Shown: positions 18,923 to 27,843 of the stretch, piece after piece
How the letters are laid out: every line of letters begins with the position of its first letter
Numbering within the stretch: position 1 is the stretch's first letter
From: Schwartzia sp. (in: firmicutes)
Lineage (GTDB): Bacteria; Bacillota; Negativicutes; Selenomonadales; Selenomonadaceae
DNA length: 60,734 nucleotides
Assembly (NCBI GenBank): GCA_017480545.1
Contig: JAFVAI010000020.1
Span: 1-60,734 of the forward strand
Direction of reading: 5' to 3'
Notes under the pieces: generated by a model
What the model saw: only the letters and a program-made list of their open reading frames with translations
The model's database searches: none
What the model was told of the DNA's origin: nothing
Program-made: the position numbers and the translations under genes

Positions 18923-19911
18923 GCTTTCCCTCCATGATACAGGCACAACGGCTCTTCCGCCATGCAGTCGCCGCCCGCGTAATACGCCGCGCGGGCGCGG
19001 CAACCGCCGCAAACGCCCTTGTACTTGCAAACGCCGCAGCCGCCTTGGTAGCCAAGGGTACGCAAACGGCGGAAAATCCCGGCGGTTTTCCATATCTCGT
19101 CGAACGGCGTTTTCCGCACGTCGCCCGCCTCGATGTCGAGATACGCGCAAGGCTGCACTTTGCCCCTCGGCCCGATAATGCAGTACGCGAGCCCCGCGAG
19201 ACACCCGCGCCGGAACCTCGTCCTGATGCCCTTTTCCGAGGCGATGCGCAGAAACTGCGGCGCGCAGGTCGGCTTCAATTCGATGGGCACGGACTTCTGC
19301 TTTTCCATGATACGCGACAATACGGCCTCGTAGGCGCCGGCATCGAGGGATTTTGTTTCGATGTTGACGGCTCGCCCCGTGGGAACCAGAAAAAAGAAAT
19401 GGTGCGCCACCGCGCCCTTTTCCACCGCGAAATCAGTCATCGCGGAAAGCTCCGGCTCGTTCCAGTCCATGACCGTCGTGTGAACCTGAAACGCGAGGCC
19501 GGCTTTCCTGCAATTTTCCATGCCGCGCACCGCGCCCGCCCACGCGCCGGGAAACGAGCGGAATGCATCATGCTTTTCCGCGTCGAGGGAGTCGAGGGAA
19601 ATCCCCATGCCAAGAGCCCCCGCCGCTTTCAGTTCCCGCGCCATTCCTTCGGTAATCAGCGTACCGTTCGTGCCGAACACCGGGCGCAAACCCGCGGAGG
19701 CCGCGTGACGTACCAGTTCCAATATATCGGGGCGCATGAGCGGCTCGCCGCCGGAAAAAATCATGATCTTGAATCCGGCACGGGCAATCTCCCCGATCAT
19801 TTTTTTCGCCTCGGCCGTGGAAAGCTCGTCCTCGGCCTTGCAGCCCGCGTCGCGGTAACAGTGCTCACAGTACATATTGCAGGCGTTCGTCGTGTTCCAT
19901 GAAACAATCAT
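18919..19911 (-). CDS. ahbD: Radical SAM protein of the AhbD/NirJ2 type
   Basis: About 330 residues. The radical-SAM cluster motif is CNMYCEHC near the N-terminus, with FSGGEPLMRPD (SAM binding). The C-terminal SPASM-like region contributes further cysteines (CLAGLAYC and CGVCKYKGVCGGC). NirJ2/AhbD decarboxylates Fe-coproporphyrin III to heme in the siroheme-dependent pathway. The match to that family is by remembered sequence pattern and the neighbouring AhbC. The start overlaps the ahbC stop by four bases. Confidence 0.8.
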   Translation of the reverse strand: MIVSWNTTNACNMYCEHCYRDAGCKAEDELSTAEAKKMIGEIARAGFKIMIFSGGEPLMRPDILELVRHAASAGLRPVFGTNGTLITEGMARELKAAGALGMGISLDSLDAEKHDAFRSFPGAWAGAVRGMENCRKAGLAFQVHTTVMDWNEPELSAMTDFAVEKGAVAHHFFFLVPTGRAVNIETKSLDAGAYEAVLSRIMEKQKSVPIELKPTCAPQFLRIASEKGIRTRFRRGCLAGLAYCIIGPRGKVQPCAYLDIEAGDVRKTPFDEIWKTAGIFRRLRTLGYQGGCGVCKYKGVCGGCRARAAYYAGGDCMAEEPLCLYHGGKA

Positions 19912-21083
19912 AGCCCGATCTCCTCGTCCGTCAGGTAGCAGGCCGGGTCCGACGCCCAGTAGTCGCCGATCCGCGCCTCCGCCCGGGTACGGAAATTGCC
20001 GTTGCAGACGGAAAGGAAACGGCACTTCGCGCAGCGTCCGGTCAAAAGGGGCTTCCTGTCCTTCAAGCCCGCCAGCACGGGATCCGTTTCGTCTTTCCAG
20101 ATGTCCCCGAAGGGACGCTCCCGCACATTGCCGAAGGTGTAATGCTGGGTAAATTGGTCGGGGTGCACGTTCCCCTCCGGGTCCACCTCGCCGAAGGCGA
20201 TGCCGGAGCGGTTGCCGCCGTTCCTCGAAATCAGTTCCCAGATCCGCGCCGCCAGCGCCTCGTCCCCCTCGCGCTTCGCCGTCAGATACAGGTAAACGCC
20301 GTCGCAGTGGTTGTCCACGGTCAGGATTTCCTTTTCAAGGCCGCGCGCCTCATACTCCCGGGTGCGGCGGATAATCGTGTCCATCGCGCGCCGGGACTCC
20401 GCTGGCGTCACATCCTCGTCCGCCATGGCTTCCCCTCGGCCCGCGTAGACAAGATGATAAAAACAGGCGCGGTCGATATGCTCGCGCTCGATGAAATCGA
20501 AAATCTCGTCAAGATGACCGACATTCGCCTTGTTGATGGTAAAGCGAAGTCCGACGCGCTGGCCCGCCGCCACGCAGTTTTGGATGCCGCGCATCGCCGC
20601 GTCGTAAGCGCCCTTCTTGCCGCGAAACTCGTCGTTGACCGTTTCCGGCCCGTCCAACGAGACACCGACGTAAGCGACGCCCGCCGCTTTAATTTTTTCC
20701 GCCGCGTCCCCGTCAATCAAGGTGCCGTTCGTCGAAAGGGTTGGACGGACGCCGCGCGCCGACGCATAGGCCGCCAGCTCGAAAAAATCCCGCCGCATCA
20801 GAGGCTCGCCCCCCGATAACAGCAACGCGGGCACATGGAACGCCGCCAGATCGTCGATGAATTTCTTCGCCTCCGCCGTCGTCAGTTCCCCCGTGTGCGT
20901 GTGCGCGTCCGCGTCCATATAACAATGACGGCACCGCAAATTGCAGGTGCGCGTCATATTCCACGCCACCACCGGGCCGTGCCCCTCGCTCGTCCCGTGC
21001 CGCATATCCGCCGCGCCTTTTCGGTAGCGCAGCTCATCCCCCTGATATTCCCGTGCCAAAAGCAGCTTCGTAACGCTGATCAT
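19908..21083 (-). CDS. ahbC: 12,18-didecarboxysiroheme deacetylase-like radical SAM protein (AhbC/NirJ1)
   Basis: A 391-residue protein with the family's MISVTKLLL start, the cluster motif CNLRCRHC, SGGEPLMRRDFF, VSLDGPETVNDEFRG and the end motif FRTRAEARIGDYWASDPACY. The SPASM cysteines are CAKCRFLSVC. This pattern is characteristic of NirJ1/AhbC, which removes acetate side chains from didecarboxysiroheme to give Fe-coproporphyrin. AhbA/B and siroheme genes are not in the window. It heads an ahbC-ahbD-HAD operon. Confidence 0.88.
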   Translation of the reverse strand: MISVTKLLLAREYQGDELRYRKGAADMRHGTSEGHGPVVAWNMTRTCNLRCRHCYMDADAHTHTGELTTAEAKKFIDDLAAFHVPALLLSGGEPLMRRDFFELAAYASARGVRPTLSTNGTLIDGDAAEKIKAAGVAYVGVSLDGPETVNDEFRGKKGAYDAAMRGIQNCVAAGQRVGLRFTINKANVGHLDEIFDFIEREHIDRACFYHLVYAGRGEAMADEDVTPAESRRAMDTIIRRTREYEARGLEKEILTVDNHCDGVYLYLTAKREGDEALAARIWELISRNGGNRSGIAFGEVDPEGNVHPDQFTQHYTFGNVRERPFGDIWKDETDPVLAGLKDRKPLLTGRCAKCRFLSVCNGNFRTRAEARIGDYWASDPACYLTDEEIGL

Positions 21084-21128
21084 CCATTTCTCTCCCCTGC
21101 AAAAAATGACGGTGCTTCATTATTATAA

Positions 21129-21182
21129 CAAAAAAAAACGGTTATAAAGCCTTTTCCGCAAAAAGACTTCATAACCGCTTTT
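21129..21182 (-). terminator. Terminator after the TetR gene
   Basis: On the minus strand GCGGTTATGAAG pairs imperfectly with CTTTATAACCG around a long loop, followed by T9. It lies between the TetR stop (21196) and ahbC, so the two are separate units. Confidence 0.7.
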
Positions 21183-21195
21183 CGTTGTCCTTCGT

Positions 21196-21804
21196 TTATT
21201 CCCTTGGCTCCAGCCCCGAAAGCAACAGCTCGATTTTCAGTTTTACATTTTCCGCGAAGGTGTATTTCAACGAGCTGAACGAAGCCGCCTGGAAAATCGA
21301 ATGGAACAGCTCCGTGACCACCGGCGCCGGAATGTCCCGGCGAAACTCCCTGCGCTCCTGCCCATACTGCACGACATCGGAATACACCGAACGAAACGCC
21401 GGGGCGAGCCTCGGCCCCAAATTTTGCTTTGAGCGCGGCACCGCCGAATGTTCCGACGCGCTCAAAAACAGCGGCAAGACGAAACGATTTTCGTCCAACT
21501 TCTCCGCCGTCAGCATGACGATTTCCTCCAACGCCTTCGCCGCGGGAACGTTCTCATCCATCCGCTGTGCCGCCAAGCGCCGCGTCTCGTCGACGATCCC
21601 CTCCAGGAGACACAGGAGCAGAGCCTCTTTCGACTCAAAATAATTGTAGAACGTGCCGATGCCAAGCTCCGCCTCGTTCATGATATCGGCGATGGATGTC
21701 TCCCGCACACTCTTGACCATGAACTTTTTCACGGCCGCCGCCATGATCGTGTGCTTGGACTGCAGCTTCTTCCGCTCCCGTCGTCCCATGACCACTTCTG
21801 CCAT
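21196..21804 (-). CDS. TetR/AcrR family transcriptional regulator
   Basis: A 202-residue one-component repressor. The N-terminal helix-turn-helix is typical (TSIADIMNEAELGIGTFYNY). The C-terminal ligand domain is unclassified. Upstream (about 21853-21872) there is a small palindrome CCAATCGTTTGATTG, a possible autoregulatory operator, and a TATAAT at about 21890. No transporter is divergently oriented; its target is unknown. Confidence 0.85.
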   Translation of the reverse strand: MAEVVMGRRERKKLQSKHTIMAAAVKKFMVKSVRETSIADIMNEAELGIGTFYNYFESKEALLLCLLEGIVDETRRLAAQRMDENVPAAKALEEIVMLTAEKLDENRFVLPLFLSASEHSAVPRSKQNLGPRLAPAFRSVYSDVVQYGQERREFRRDIPAPVVTELFHSIFQAASFSSLKYTFAENVKLKIELLLSGLEPRE

Positions 21805-21982
21805 ACAAAATCCCTCCAGCTTTCAACATTGCTCATACGGGCTCTTCCGTGTCCAATCGTTTGATTGTCCGAAAATATACCCCTATGGGTATTATTATAG
21901 CCGATTTGGTTTCAAATTGAAAGAGTTTATGAAAAAATTTTCCTCCTATTCGGCGTAAAGCATCGCAATACGCATCTCATAC

Positions 21983-22147
21983 TAGGCCTTGTTTAAAAAA
22001 TCGCCCGCGCATCATGGCGGCTCTTTTTCCGCCTCTCTGCGTCGGCGAAAACTCGACGTAACGATGCTACGCCTTCGCTTTCGCTTCCTTGATAGACGAA
22101 AAAACATCTCGCCATGACGCACAATCTCATTTTTAAACAATGCCTAA
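21983..22147. repeat. Diverged palindromic element with short terminal inverted repeats
   Basis: Ends are TAGGCCTTGTTTAAAAA and its near-complement TTTTTAAACAATGCCTA, with a possible TA target duplication. On the minus strand the centre reads GAAGGCGTAGCATCGTTACG, as in the three main copies, flanked by GCGAAA/TTTCGC arms that pair but differ in sequence. It is a relative, not a copy, of the 165-bp element. It occupies most of the 425-bp gap between the TetR gene and ctpA. Confidence 0.65.
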
Positions 22148-22170
22148 TATAACACGCGGGACGCAAAGGC

Positions 22171-22194
22171 AAAAAAAATCCCGGCGGCGCCGGG
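22171..22194 (-). terminator. Terminator after ctpA
   Basis: CCCGGC (22180-22185) pairs with GCCGGG (22189-22194); on the minus strand the stem is followed by a run of eight T. Confidence 0.8.
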
Positions 22195-22229
22195 AAACTT
22201 TTTCTGCGAAATTCAAATTCTTTCAATTT

Positions 22230-23399
22230 TTATGGTTCTGCTTCTCCCAGTTTCATCTTGAGGCGTTCGATGCCTGCCTGCAACTGTGTATCCTCCGTCG
22301 TGTGCTCCGGCAGGTCTGCCTCGACATCGGGACGGATGCCCGTGCCTTGGATGCTTTCGCCGCTGGGCGTATAGTAGCGGGCGATGGTGAGCTTTACTGC
22401 GTCTTCCTGGCCGGGAATGGGCATGATGACCTGCACCGAGCCTTTGCCGTAGGAGGTCTTGCCGACCAACGTCGCCGCGCCCGTGTCGTGACGGGCGCCG
22501 GCGAGAATTTCCGAGGCGCTGGCGCTGTTCCCGTCGATGAGCACCACCATCGGCGCCGAGCCCGCAGCCAGCTCGGAAAAATATTCCTCCCGTGTGCCGT
22601 CGCGCTCCACCACCGAAACGATAAGCCCGGCGGGCACGATTTCCTTCGCGATCTCGACACAGGATGCAAGCAGCCCGCCCGGATTGGCGCGCAAGTCGAG
22701 GATCAGGCCCCGCATGCCTTCCTCCTTCAGAGATGCCAACGCATCCTTGAATTCCTTGCCCGTGTTTTCGCTGAACTGCACGACGCGAATATAGCCGATG
22801 CCCGGCTCGTCCTCGACCATACGTCCCGCGACCGTTTTGACCCGAATATGGTCACGTGTGATCGTATAGTCGCGATCCGCCTCGCCTGTCCTGGCGATGG
22901 TCAATACGACCCGGCTGCCCGCTTCTCCGCGAATGGAAGCCGCCACGATTTCTGGCTCCATCTCCTTCGTTTCTTCGCCGTCCACGCGCAAAATGCGATC
23001 GCCCGCCCGAAGGCCCGCCGCTTCTCCCGGCGTCCCTTCCATGACGGAAATGACGCGCACGTCGGCATCGTCAAAGCCCATCACGACACCGATTCCGCCG
23101 AAAGTTCCCTCCGAATGTTCCTTGAGCTTTTTGTATGTCGTCGGATCGAGATACGCCGAATGGGGGTCGCCCAACGAGCGCACCATGCCGGAAATCGCGC
23201 CGTCGATCAGCTTCGACGGCTCCACTTCGTCCACATACTGCGTCTCAATAAAGCGCATCGTCGACAGGAACCGGCCATACTGCGTCACTTTCGCCTCGTC
23301 CAGGTCCAGCAGCCACACCAACCCCACCGACAAAACCACAAAAGCCGTCGCGACGGACAGAACCGCGCAAAAAATCCACTTAAAAATACGTCCTATCAA
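22230..23399 (-). CDS. ctpA: S41 family C-terminal processing peptidase
   Basis: A membrane-anchored periplasmic serine protease of 389 residues. A hydrophobic N-terminal segment (about 8-31) is followed by a PDZ domain (about 90-180, with FGGIGVVMG and GLRAGDRILRVDG) and the S41 catalytic domain. The nucleophile is in GNSASASEILAGA and the general-base lysine in GKTSYGKGSVQ. The start is a TTG (23397-23399); no upstream ATG exists and an internal Met would remove the anchor. Last gene of the ftsE-ftsX-envC-ctpA unit, which couples septal wall hydrolysis to division. Confidence 0.93.
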   Translation of the reverse strand: MIGRIFKWIFCAVLSVATAFVVLSVGLVWLLDLDEAKVTQYGRFLSTMRFIETQYVDEVEPSKLIDGAISGMVRSLGDPHSAYLDPTTYKKLKEHSEGTFGGIGVVMGFDDADVRVISVMEGTPGEAAGLRAGDRILRVDGEETKEMEPEIVAASIRGEAGSRVVLTIARTGEADRDYTITRDHIRVKTVAGRMVEDEPGIGYIRVVQFSENTGKEFKDALASLKEEGMRGLILDLRANPGGLLASCVEIAKEIVPAGLIVSVVERDGTREEYFSELAAGSAPMVVLIDGNSASASEILAGARHDTGAATLVGKTSYGKGSVQVIMPIPGQEDAVKLTIARYYTPSGESIQGTGIRPDVEADLPEHTTEDTQLQAGIERLKMKLGEAEP

Positions 23400-23472
23400 A
23401 GCCTAAGCCCCCGAAAGCGAAGACAGCCCCAAGCCATCCCTCGCGGTTTCCACGCTGAAATCTTCCCTCTGT

Positions 23473-24612
23473 TTACAAATATCCCATCGGATCCGTCGGC
23501 TCCCCGTCCACGCGCACTTCGAAATGGCAATGCGGCCCCGTGGAATTTCCCGTCGAACCGCAATAGGCGATGACCTGACCCTGCGCCACAGTCTGCCCCT
23601 CGCCCACCGCCAAGGCCTCGTTGTGCCCGTAAAGCGTCGAGATGCCGCCGCCGTGGTCGATGATGACCGCATAGCCGTAGCCGGAAATCCAGCCGGAATA
23701 CACCACGATGCCCGCCGCCGCCGCGAGAATCGGATCGCCGTAATCGCCGCCGATGTCCATACCGCTGTGATAACGGGCGTCCCCGTAAATCGGGTGCGTA
23801 CGCCAACCATACTCCGAAGTAATCTCGCCGACAATGGGCCAGATCATCGAGCCGTTGCCGGTGCCCGAATACTGGTAACGATAGCGGCTCGCCTGGATCA
23901 ACCGCTCGACTTCCTCGGATGCCGCCAGAAGTTCATCATACGCCTGCTGCGAAATTTCGCGGTCCGTTTCCACCTTTTCCAACAACCGGTTCTTGTCCTG
24001 CCGCTTTTCCAACAGGAGCAGGTGCTTTTCCTCCGCGTCCCGCGCCAGCCGCTCTTCTTCCGCGCGCTCCCGCTCCAACGCGGCGCGCGTCTCCTCCACG
24101 ATGCGCTTTTCTTCCCGCACCGCCTGCACCAGCTCATAATCGCTGTTGATGACCCGCTTGAAAAGATCCATGCGTGTCAAAAAATCCGAAAAATCCTTCG
24201 CGCCGAACAATACGTCGATATAGCTGACCTGCCCGTGCATATAGACATTCCGGATCCGCCCGCGAAGCTGCGCGAGCTTGCCGGAAAGCTTGATCTCCGT
24301 TTCCTCCAGAAGCTCCTGGTTGGCGTCGATGCGCATCTCCGTCGCCTCCAGTTCACGCTCAATCTCACGGTATTCCGTCTCGGCGTTGCTGACCTCCTCC
24401 GACAATTCCCGAAGCTGCTCCGATATGGTACCGATGCGCTCGGTAAGCCTGTCGGTCTTCGCCTGCTGCTCCTCCGCCTTTCTTTGCAGTTCCTCCAGTT
24501 GGGACTCCAACTCCTGCGTCTCCGCGTCATCCGCCAACGCATAGGACGCCGGAGCCGAAAGAAGCAACAGGGCGAGGGACGCGGCGACCGTCCGCGCCTT
24601 CCACTCTCTCAT
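23473..24612 (-). CDS. envC: Murein hydrolase activator / M23 peptidase of the EnvC type
   Basis: A secreted protein of 379 residues with a signal peptide (ASLALLLLSAPASYALA), a long coiled coil (about 30-250) and a C-terminal LytM/M23 domain (about 265-379). The zinc ligands look intact (HSGMDIGG and PHCHFEV), so it may be a true endopeptidase, whereas E. coli EnvC has a degenerate site. The coiled coil is where FtsX binds such proteins. It sits 12 bases after ftsX. Confidence 0.9.
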   Translation of the reverse strand: MREWKARTVAASLALLLLSAPASYALADDAETQELESQLEELQRKAEEQQAKTDRLTERIGTISEQLRELSEEVSNAETEYREIERELEATEMRIDANQELLEETEIKLSGKLAQLRGRIRNVYMHGQVSYIDVLFGAKDFSDFLTRMDLFKRVINSDYELVQAVREEKRIVEETRAALERERAEEERLARDAEEKHLLLLEKRQDKNRLLEKVETDREISQQAYDELLAASEEVERLIQASRYRYQYSGTGNGSMIWPIVGEITSEYGWRTHPIYGDARYHSGMDIGGDYGDPILAAAAGIVVYSGWISGYGYAVIIDHGGGISTLYGHNEALAVGEGQTVAQGQVIAYCGSTGNSTGPHCHFEVRVDGEPTDPMGYL

Positions 24613-24624
24613 CGCCGCGCCCCC

Positions 24625-25512
24625 TTACGCATCCAGGAATTTCTTCAGCGAAATCGTGCTGCCCAACGCCCCGATAAACATGCCGCAGACAAGAATCGCG
24701 GCGGTCACGTAATGCAGGAACGGATTCTCCGGAATCAGCGGGAAAAACGCCAACGTGTCGTAAATCTTCACCGCAATCACGCGGTACACGCCCCGAAGGG
24801 CGAGCGCCGCCACGACGCCGCCGAAGCAGCCCAGCACGATGCCCTCCAAGAGGAATGGCCAACGGATGAACCAATCCGTCGCGCCGACGTATTTCATAAT
24901 CGCGACCTCTTTGCGCCGCGCGAAAACCGTCAGCCGTATTGTGTTGGAAATGATGAACAGCGTAGCCAGTGCCAACACGAACATCAACGCGAGGCCGAAG
25001 AGCCGCACCAACCGCGTAATGTCAAAAAGATGCTCGACCACATCCTGTCCATACTTTGCCGTCTCCACGCCGGGCAATTCCCTGATAGCCTCCGCGGCCG
25101 TCCGCACCATGTCGGGCTGAATCACGCGCACCTCGAAGGAATTGGGCAACGGATTGTTGTCGCCGAGCGCGTCCAGCAGGAACTGCTGATCGCCCAACCG
25201 TTCGCGAAAGCGTTCCATCGCCTTTTCCTTGTCGATGAGCTTCACCGACTGGATCCCCTGCATCGACGCGATGCGCTCCTCCAATGTCCGAAGCTCGGCC
25301 TCGCTCACCTCGTCCAGCACATAGACGCTGATTTCCACCTGCGACTCCAACGACGCCACCATACGGTTCATATTCAAGACGAGAATCAGGAACATGCCCA
25401 ACACGAAAAGCGACACCGCCACCGTGCCGATGGAGGCGAACGCCATCCAGCTGTTGCGTTTCAGGGAAAGAACCGTCTCCCGGACGATATATTCGCCGGT
25501 ACTAATCTTCAT
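24625..25512 (-). CDS. ftsX: Cell-division ABC transporter-like permease FtsX
   Basis: A 295-residue membrane protein with one N-terminal helix, an extracellular domain (about 45-165) and three C-terminal helices. It includes FARRKEVAIMKYVGATDWFIRWPF, here noted only as the FARRKEVAIMKYVGAT signature of FtsX. It forms a complex with FtsE and transmits ATP hydrolysis to the periplasmic hydrolase activator. It overlaps ftsE by 11 bp. Confidence 0.95.
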   Translation of the reverse strand: MKISTGEYIVRETVLSLKRNSWMAFASIGTVAVSLFVLGMFLILVLNMNRMVASLESQVEISVYVLDEVSEAELRTLEERIASMQGIQSVKLIDKEKAMERFRERLGDQQFLLDALGDNNPLPNSFEVRVIQPDMVRTAAEAIRELPGVETAKYGQDVVEHLFDITRLVRLFGLALMFVLALATLFIISNTIRLTVFARRKEVAIMKYVGATDWFIRWPFLLEGIVLGCFGGVVAALALRGVYRVIAVKIYDTLAFFPLIPENPFLHYVTAAILVCGMFIGALGSTISLKKFLDA

Positions 25513-26188
25513 AACCGTATACCCCCTGCGCCTCGTCGCGGACGATATGGCCGTCCTCGATGGCGATCACGCGCCGCTTCATCGAATCCACGATGCCCTT
25601 GTCATGGGTCGCCATCACGATGGTCGTCCCGTCCGCGTTGATGCGCTTGAAAATATCCATGATGTCCCACGACGTATCCGGATCCAGATTGCCCGTCGGC
25701 TCATCGGCGATGACCAGTGCCGGGTGATTGACAATGGCCCGCGCAATGGCCACACGCTGCTGTTCGCCGCCCGAAAGCTGCGACGGAAAGCACTTGTACT
25801 TGTCGCGGAGCCCGACGATATCCAACACCGCGTTCACGCTGTGCTGGATCTTCCGGCGCGGCGCCTCGATGACCTGCATCGCGAAAGCCACGTTCTCCGT
25901 CACGGTCTTGTCCGGCAGCAGCCGATAATCCTGAAAAATGACGCCGAGCCCGCGCCTAAGATAGGGCACGTCGCTCCGGTCCATGTGGATGACATCCTGC
26001 CCGTTCACGATCAGGGAGCCGGCGGAAGGAAGCACCTCACGGAACAGCATGCGGATAAACGTGGACTTCCCCGCGCCGCTGGCGCCGACGATAAAGACGA
26101 ACTCGCCCTTGTCGATGTGCACGTTCACATGGTCAAGCGCCATAGCGCCATTCTCATATACCTTGGAAATATCTTTCATGTCGATCAT
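25502..26188 (-). CDS. ftsE: Cell-division ATP-binding protein FtsE
   Basis: A 228-residue ABC ATPase with Walker A GASGAGKST, the signature LSGGEQQRVAIARA, Walker B ALVIADEPTGNLD and an H-loop in MATHDKG. The sequence around Gly-Leu-Gly-Val-Ile-Phe-Gln-Asp-Tyr-Arg-Leu-Leu is typical of FtsE. The start has a GGAGG site. First gene of the division unit; the promoter should lie in 26189-26242, before the palindromic element. Confidence 0.96.
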   Translation of the reverse strand: MIDMKDISKVYENGAMALDHVNVHIDKGEFVFIVGASGAGKSTFIRMLFREVLPSAGSLIVNGQDVIHMDRSDVPYLRRGLGVIFQDYRLLPDKTVTENVAFAMQVIEAPRRKIQHSVNAVLDIVGLRDKYKCFPSQLSGGEQQRVAIARAIVNHPALVIADEPTGNLDPDTSWDIMDIFKRINADGTTIVMATHDKGIVDSMKRRVIAIEDGHIVRDEAQGVYGYED

Positions 26189-26242
26189 GGCGAAACCTCC
26201 GGCATTGTTCTCGATTCATCCGCAGGAAAACATTCTGTCTTT

Positions 26243-26403
26243 TAGGAAACAACGAATACGTCAAGTCGCGGCCTTGTCGATGGATTTTCGTCAGGCAAGG
26301 AAAAGGGCTTGAAGGCATAGCATCGCTGCGCCGAAAGCCCTTTGACACGGCATGACGGGAAACGGCCCGACAGGGGTGCGGCGGGACTTGTTCGGTGTTC
26401 CCT
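26243..26403. repeat. Palindromic MITE-like element, copy 3 (complete)
   Basis: Ends AGGAAACAACGAATACGTCA (left) and GACTTGTTCGGTGTTCCCT (right) are imperfect inverted repeats. Outer stem CTTGTCGATGG, then AAAGGGCTT/AAGCCCTTT, with a core changed to GGCATAGCATCGCTGCGCC. It occupies half of the 358-bp gap between divergent ftsE and the gene at 26547; the rest holds the two promoters and no gene that I can see. Confidence 0.75.
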
Positions 26404-26546
26404 TTATCATACCATATTTTTCCTGAAAATAGGAAGCATTTTGCCAAAGAAGTGGCGGAAATTGCTATAGAAAAAAATGGGCAACGGCGTTATAATTGTG
26501 AAAGGGAAAATCATGGATTCACAAAACAACACAAGGGGGCCTTACC

Positions 26547-26876
26547 ATGACAATCAAAGAATACACCGAATCCTGCCTGAAGTTCGCCGAGGCGTCGAAA
26601 GGCTGGGAGAAGCTGGACGAGAATTCATTTTACACGACCTTCGACAAGACCTGGGAGATGTCCGGCGACAACCAGAACGGCGGTGTCGGAGTCGAGTGGG
26701 CGTTTCATCTGCCGGAAGACGAGATCCGCGCGCAGGCGGCGGAAAAATTTCTCGCCTACATCGCGCAGGAGCTCGATATGGCTCTCGCCCTCGGCGGCGA
26801 GGAGCTGGCCTACACCGCGCAGACACTCTCCGGACTTTTGAAGCCGGGCATTTTCAGCAACTCGGAAATCAAATAA
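26547..26876 (+). CDS. Uncharacterised small acidic protein
   Basis: A 109-residue protein with no signal peptide or membrane segment. The middle contains NQNGGVGVEWAFHLPEDEIRA and the C-terminal half is helical (KFLAYIAQELDMALALGGEE). I do not recognise a family. The start has an AAGGGGG site, a TATAAT is at 26491-26496, and a strong terminator follows, so it is a genuine single-gene unit. GC bias by codon position matches the surrounding chromosome. Confidence 0.75.
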   Translation: MTIKEYTESCLKFAEASKGWEKLDENSFYTTFDKTWEMSGDNQNGGVGVEWAFHLPEDEIRAQAAEKFLAYIAQELDMALALGGEELAYTAQTLSGLLKPGIFSNSEIK

Positions 26877-26881
26877 CGGCC

Positions 26882-26928
26882 AAGAAACAACGACGCGAAA
26901 AATTTTCCCGCGCCGTTGTTTCTTTTCA
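26882..26928. terminator. Bidirectional terminator between convergent genes
   Basis: AAGAAACAACG pairs with CGTTGTTTCTT, extended by CGCG/CGCG, with T-rich flanks in both directions. It lies between the 26547 gene and deoC and overlaps the last deoC codon. Confidence 0.8.
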
Positions 26929-27648
26929 TTTGGTTTTCAGGTTATGTTCCATTGTTTCACGTGAAACATTTTTTCGGTCTTGTTTCTTCTCCGCGTCTGC
27001 TTGTTCCGCGAGCAGGCGGACGGCGGCGGAAGCGCCGATGCGGTCGCAGCCCTGCGCGAGATACGCTTCCATATCCTCGACGGTGCGGATGCCGCCCGCC
27101 GCCTTGATGCGAACATTTTCGCCGATGTGCGCGCGGAACAGGTCGACATCCTCGTGCGTCGCGCCGGATTTTCCAAAGCCCGTCGAAGTCTTGATGAAGT
27201 CGGCGCCTCCTTCGGTCACAGCGCGGCAGGCCGCGATTTTTTCCTCCGTCGTCAGGTCGCAAGCTTCGACAATGATTTTCAGGATGCGGTCTCCGACGGC
27301 TTTTTTCAGCGCGGCGATTTCCGCCGTGATTTTTTTCGTGTCCCCGTTTTTCATATCCGCACGGTTCATCACGGCGTCGATTTCGTCCGCACCGTTTTCC
27401 ACCGCTTCACGCGCCGCCGCGCATTTCGCCGCCGTCGTGTCGCAGCCGAGAGGAAAACCGATCACCGTGCAGATATTGAGTTCCCCGCCATACGTCTCCC
27501 GCAGCCGAGCCACATACGCGGGCGGCACACAGACCGACGCCGTCCGATAACGAACCGCCTCGTCGGCCAGCCGTTTCATTTCTTCCCAGGTCGCCGTCGG
27601 CGCCAGCAGTGTATGGTCGACATGCGACAGAATCTCCGAAGCTTTCAT
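26926..27648 (-). CDS. deoC: Deoxyribose-phosphate aldolase, tail carries parS
   Basis: Class I aldolase of 240 residues that splits 2-deoxyribose-5-phosphate to glyceraldehyde-3-phosphate and acetaldehyde. It has VDHTLLAPTATWEE at the N-terminus, VIGFPLG, the proton-relay aspartate in EIDAVMN, the Schiff-base lysine in KIIVEAC or DFIKTSTGF, and VRIKAAGGIRT. After the usual end (ASAAVRLL) there is a tail of about 25 charged residues, in which NVSRETM is the in-frame reading of a perfect parS site. Single gene. Confidence 0.93.
   Translation of the reverse strand: MKASEILSHVDHTLLAPTATWEEMKRLADEAVRYRTASVCVPPAYVARLRETYGGELNICTVIGFPLGCDTTAAKCAAAREAVENGADEIDAVMNRADMKNGDTKKITAEIAALKKAVGDRILKIIVEACDLTTEEKIAACRAVTEGGADFIKTSTGFGKSGATHEDVDLFRAHIGENVRIKAAGGIRTVEDMEAYLAQGCDRIGASAAVRLLAEQADAEKKQDRKNVSRETMEHNLKTK
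26953..26968. promoter_or_regulatory. parS: parS centromere site (ParB binding)
   Basis: TGTTTCACGTGAAACA, a perfect 16-bp palindrome identical to the bacterial consensus parS. It lies in the codons of the DeoC tail. ParB nucleates on such sites, which cluster near oriC. No parA or parB gene is in the window. Confidence 0.93.
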
Positions 27649-27843
27649 TGCGAATTTCCCCTTTGCGATTGATTTCCTTCATTATAATAATGACAACTCC
27701 AAAGAAGCGCAAGCGGGATTTTCTTTTCGCAGCAGGAATTATTTTTTTCCCGGCGAATAATAATAAAAAGACAATTTTCAGCAAGCGAATCTATAATAAA
27801 TAACAAAGCACGGCAACTCTTTTGGGAATACGGAGTGAATACG

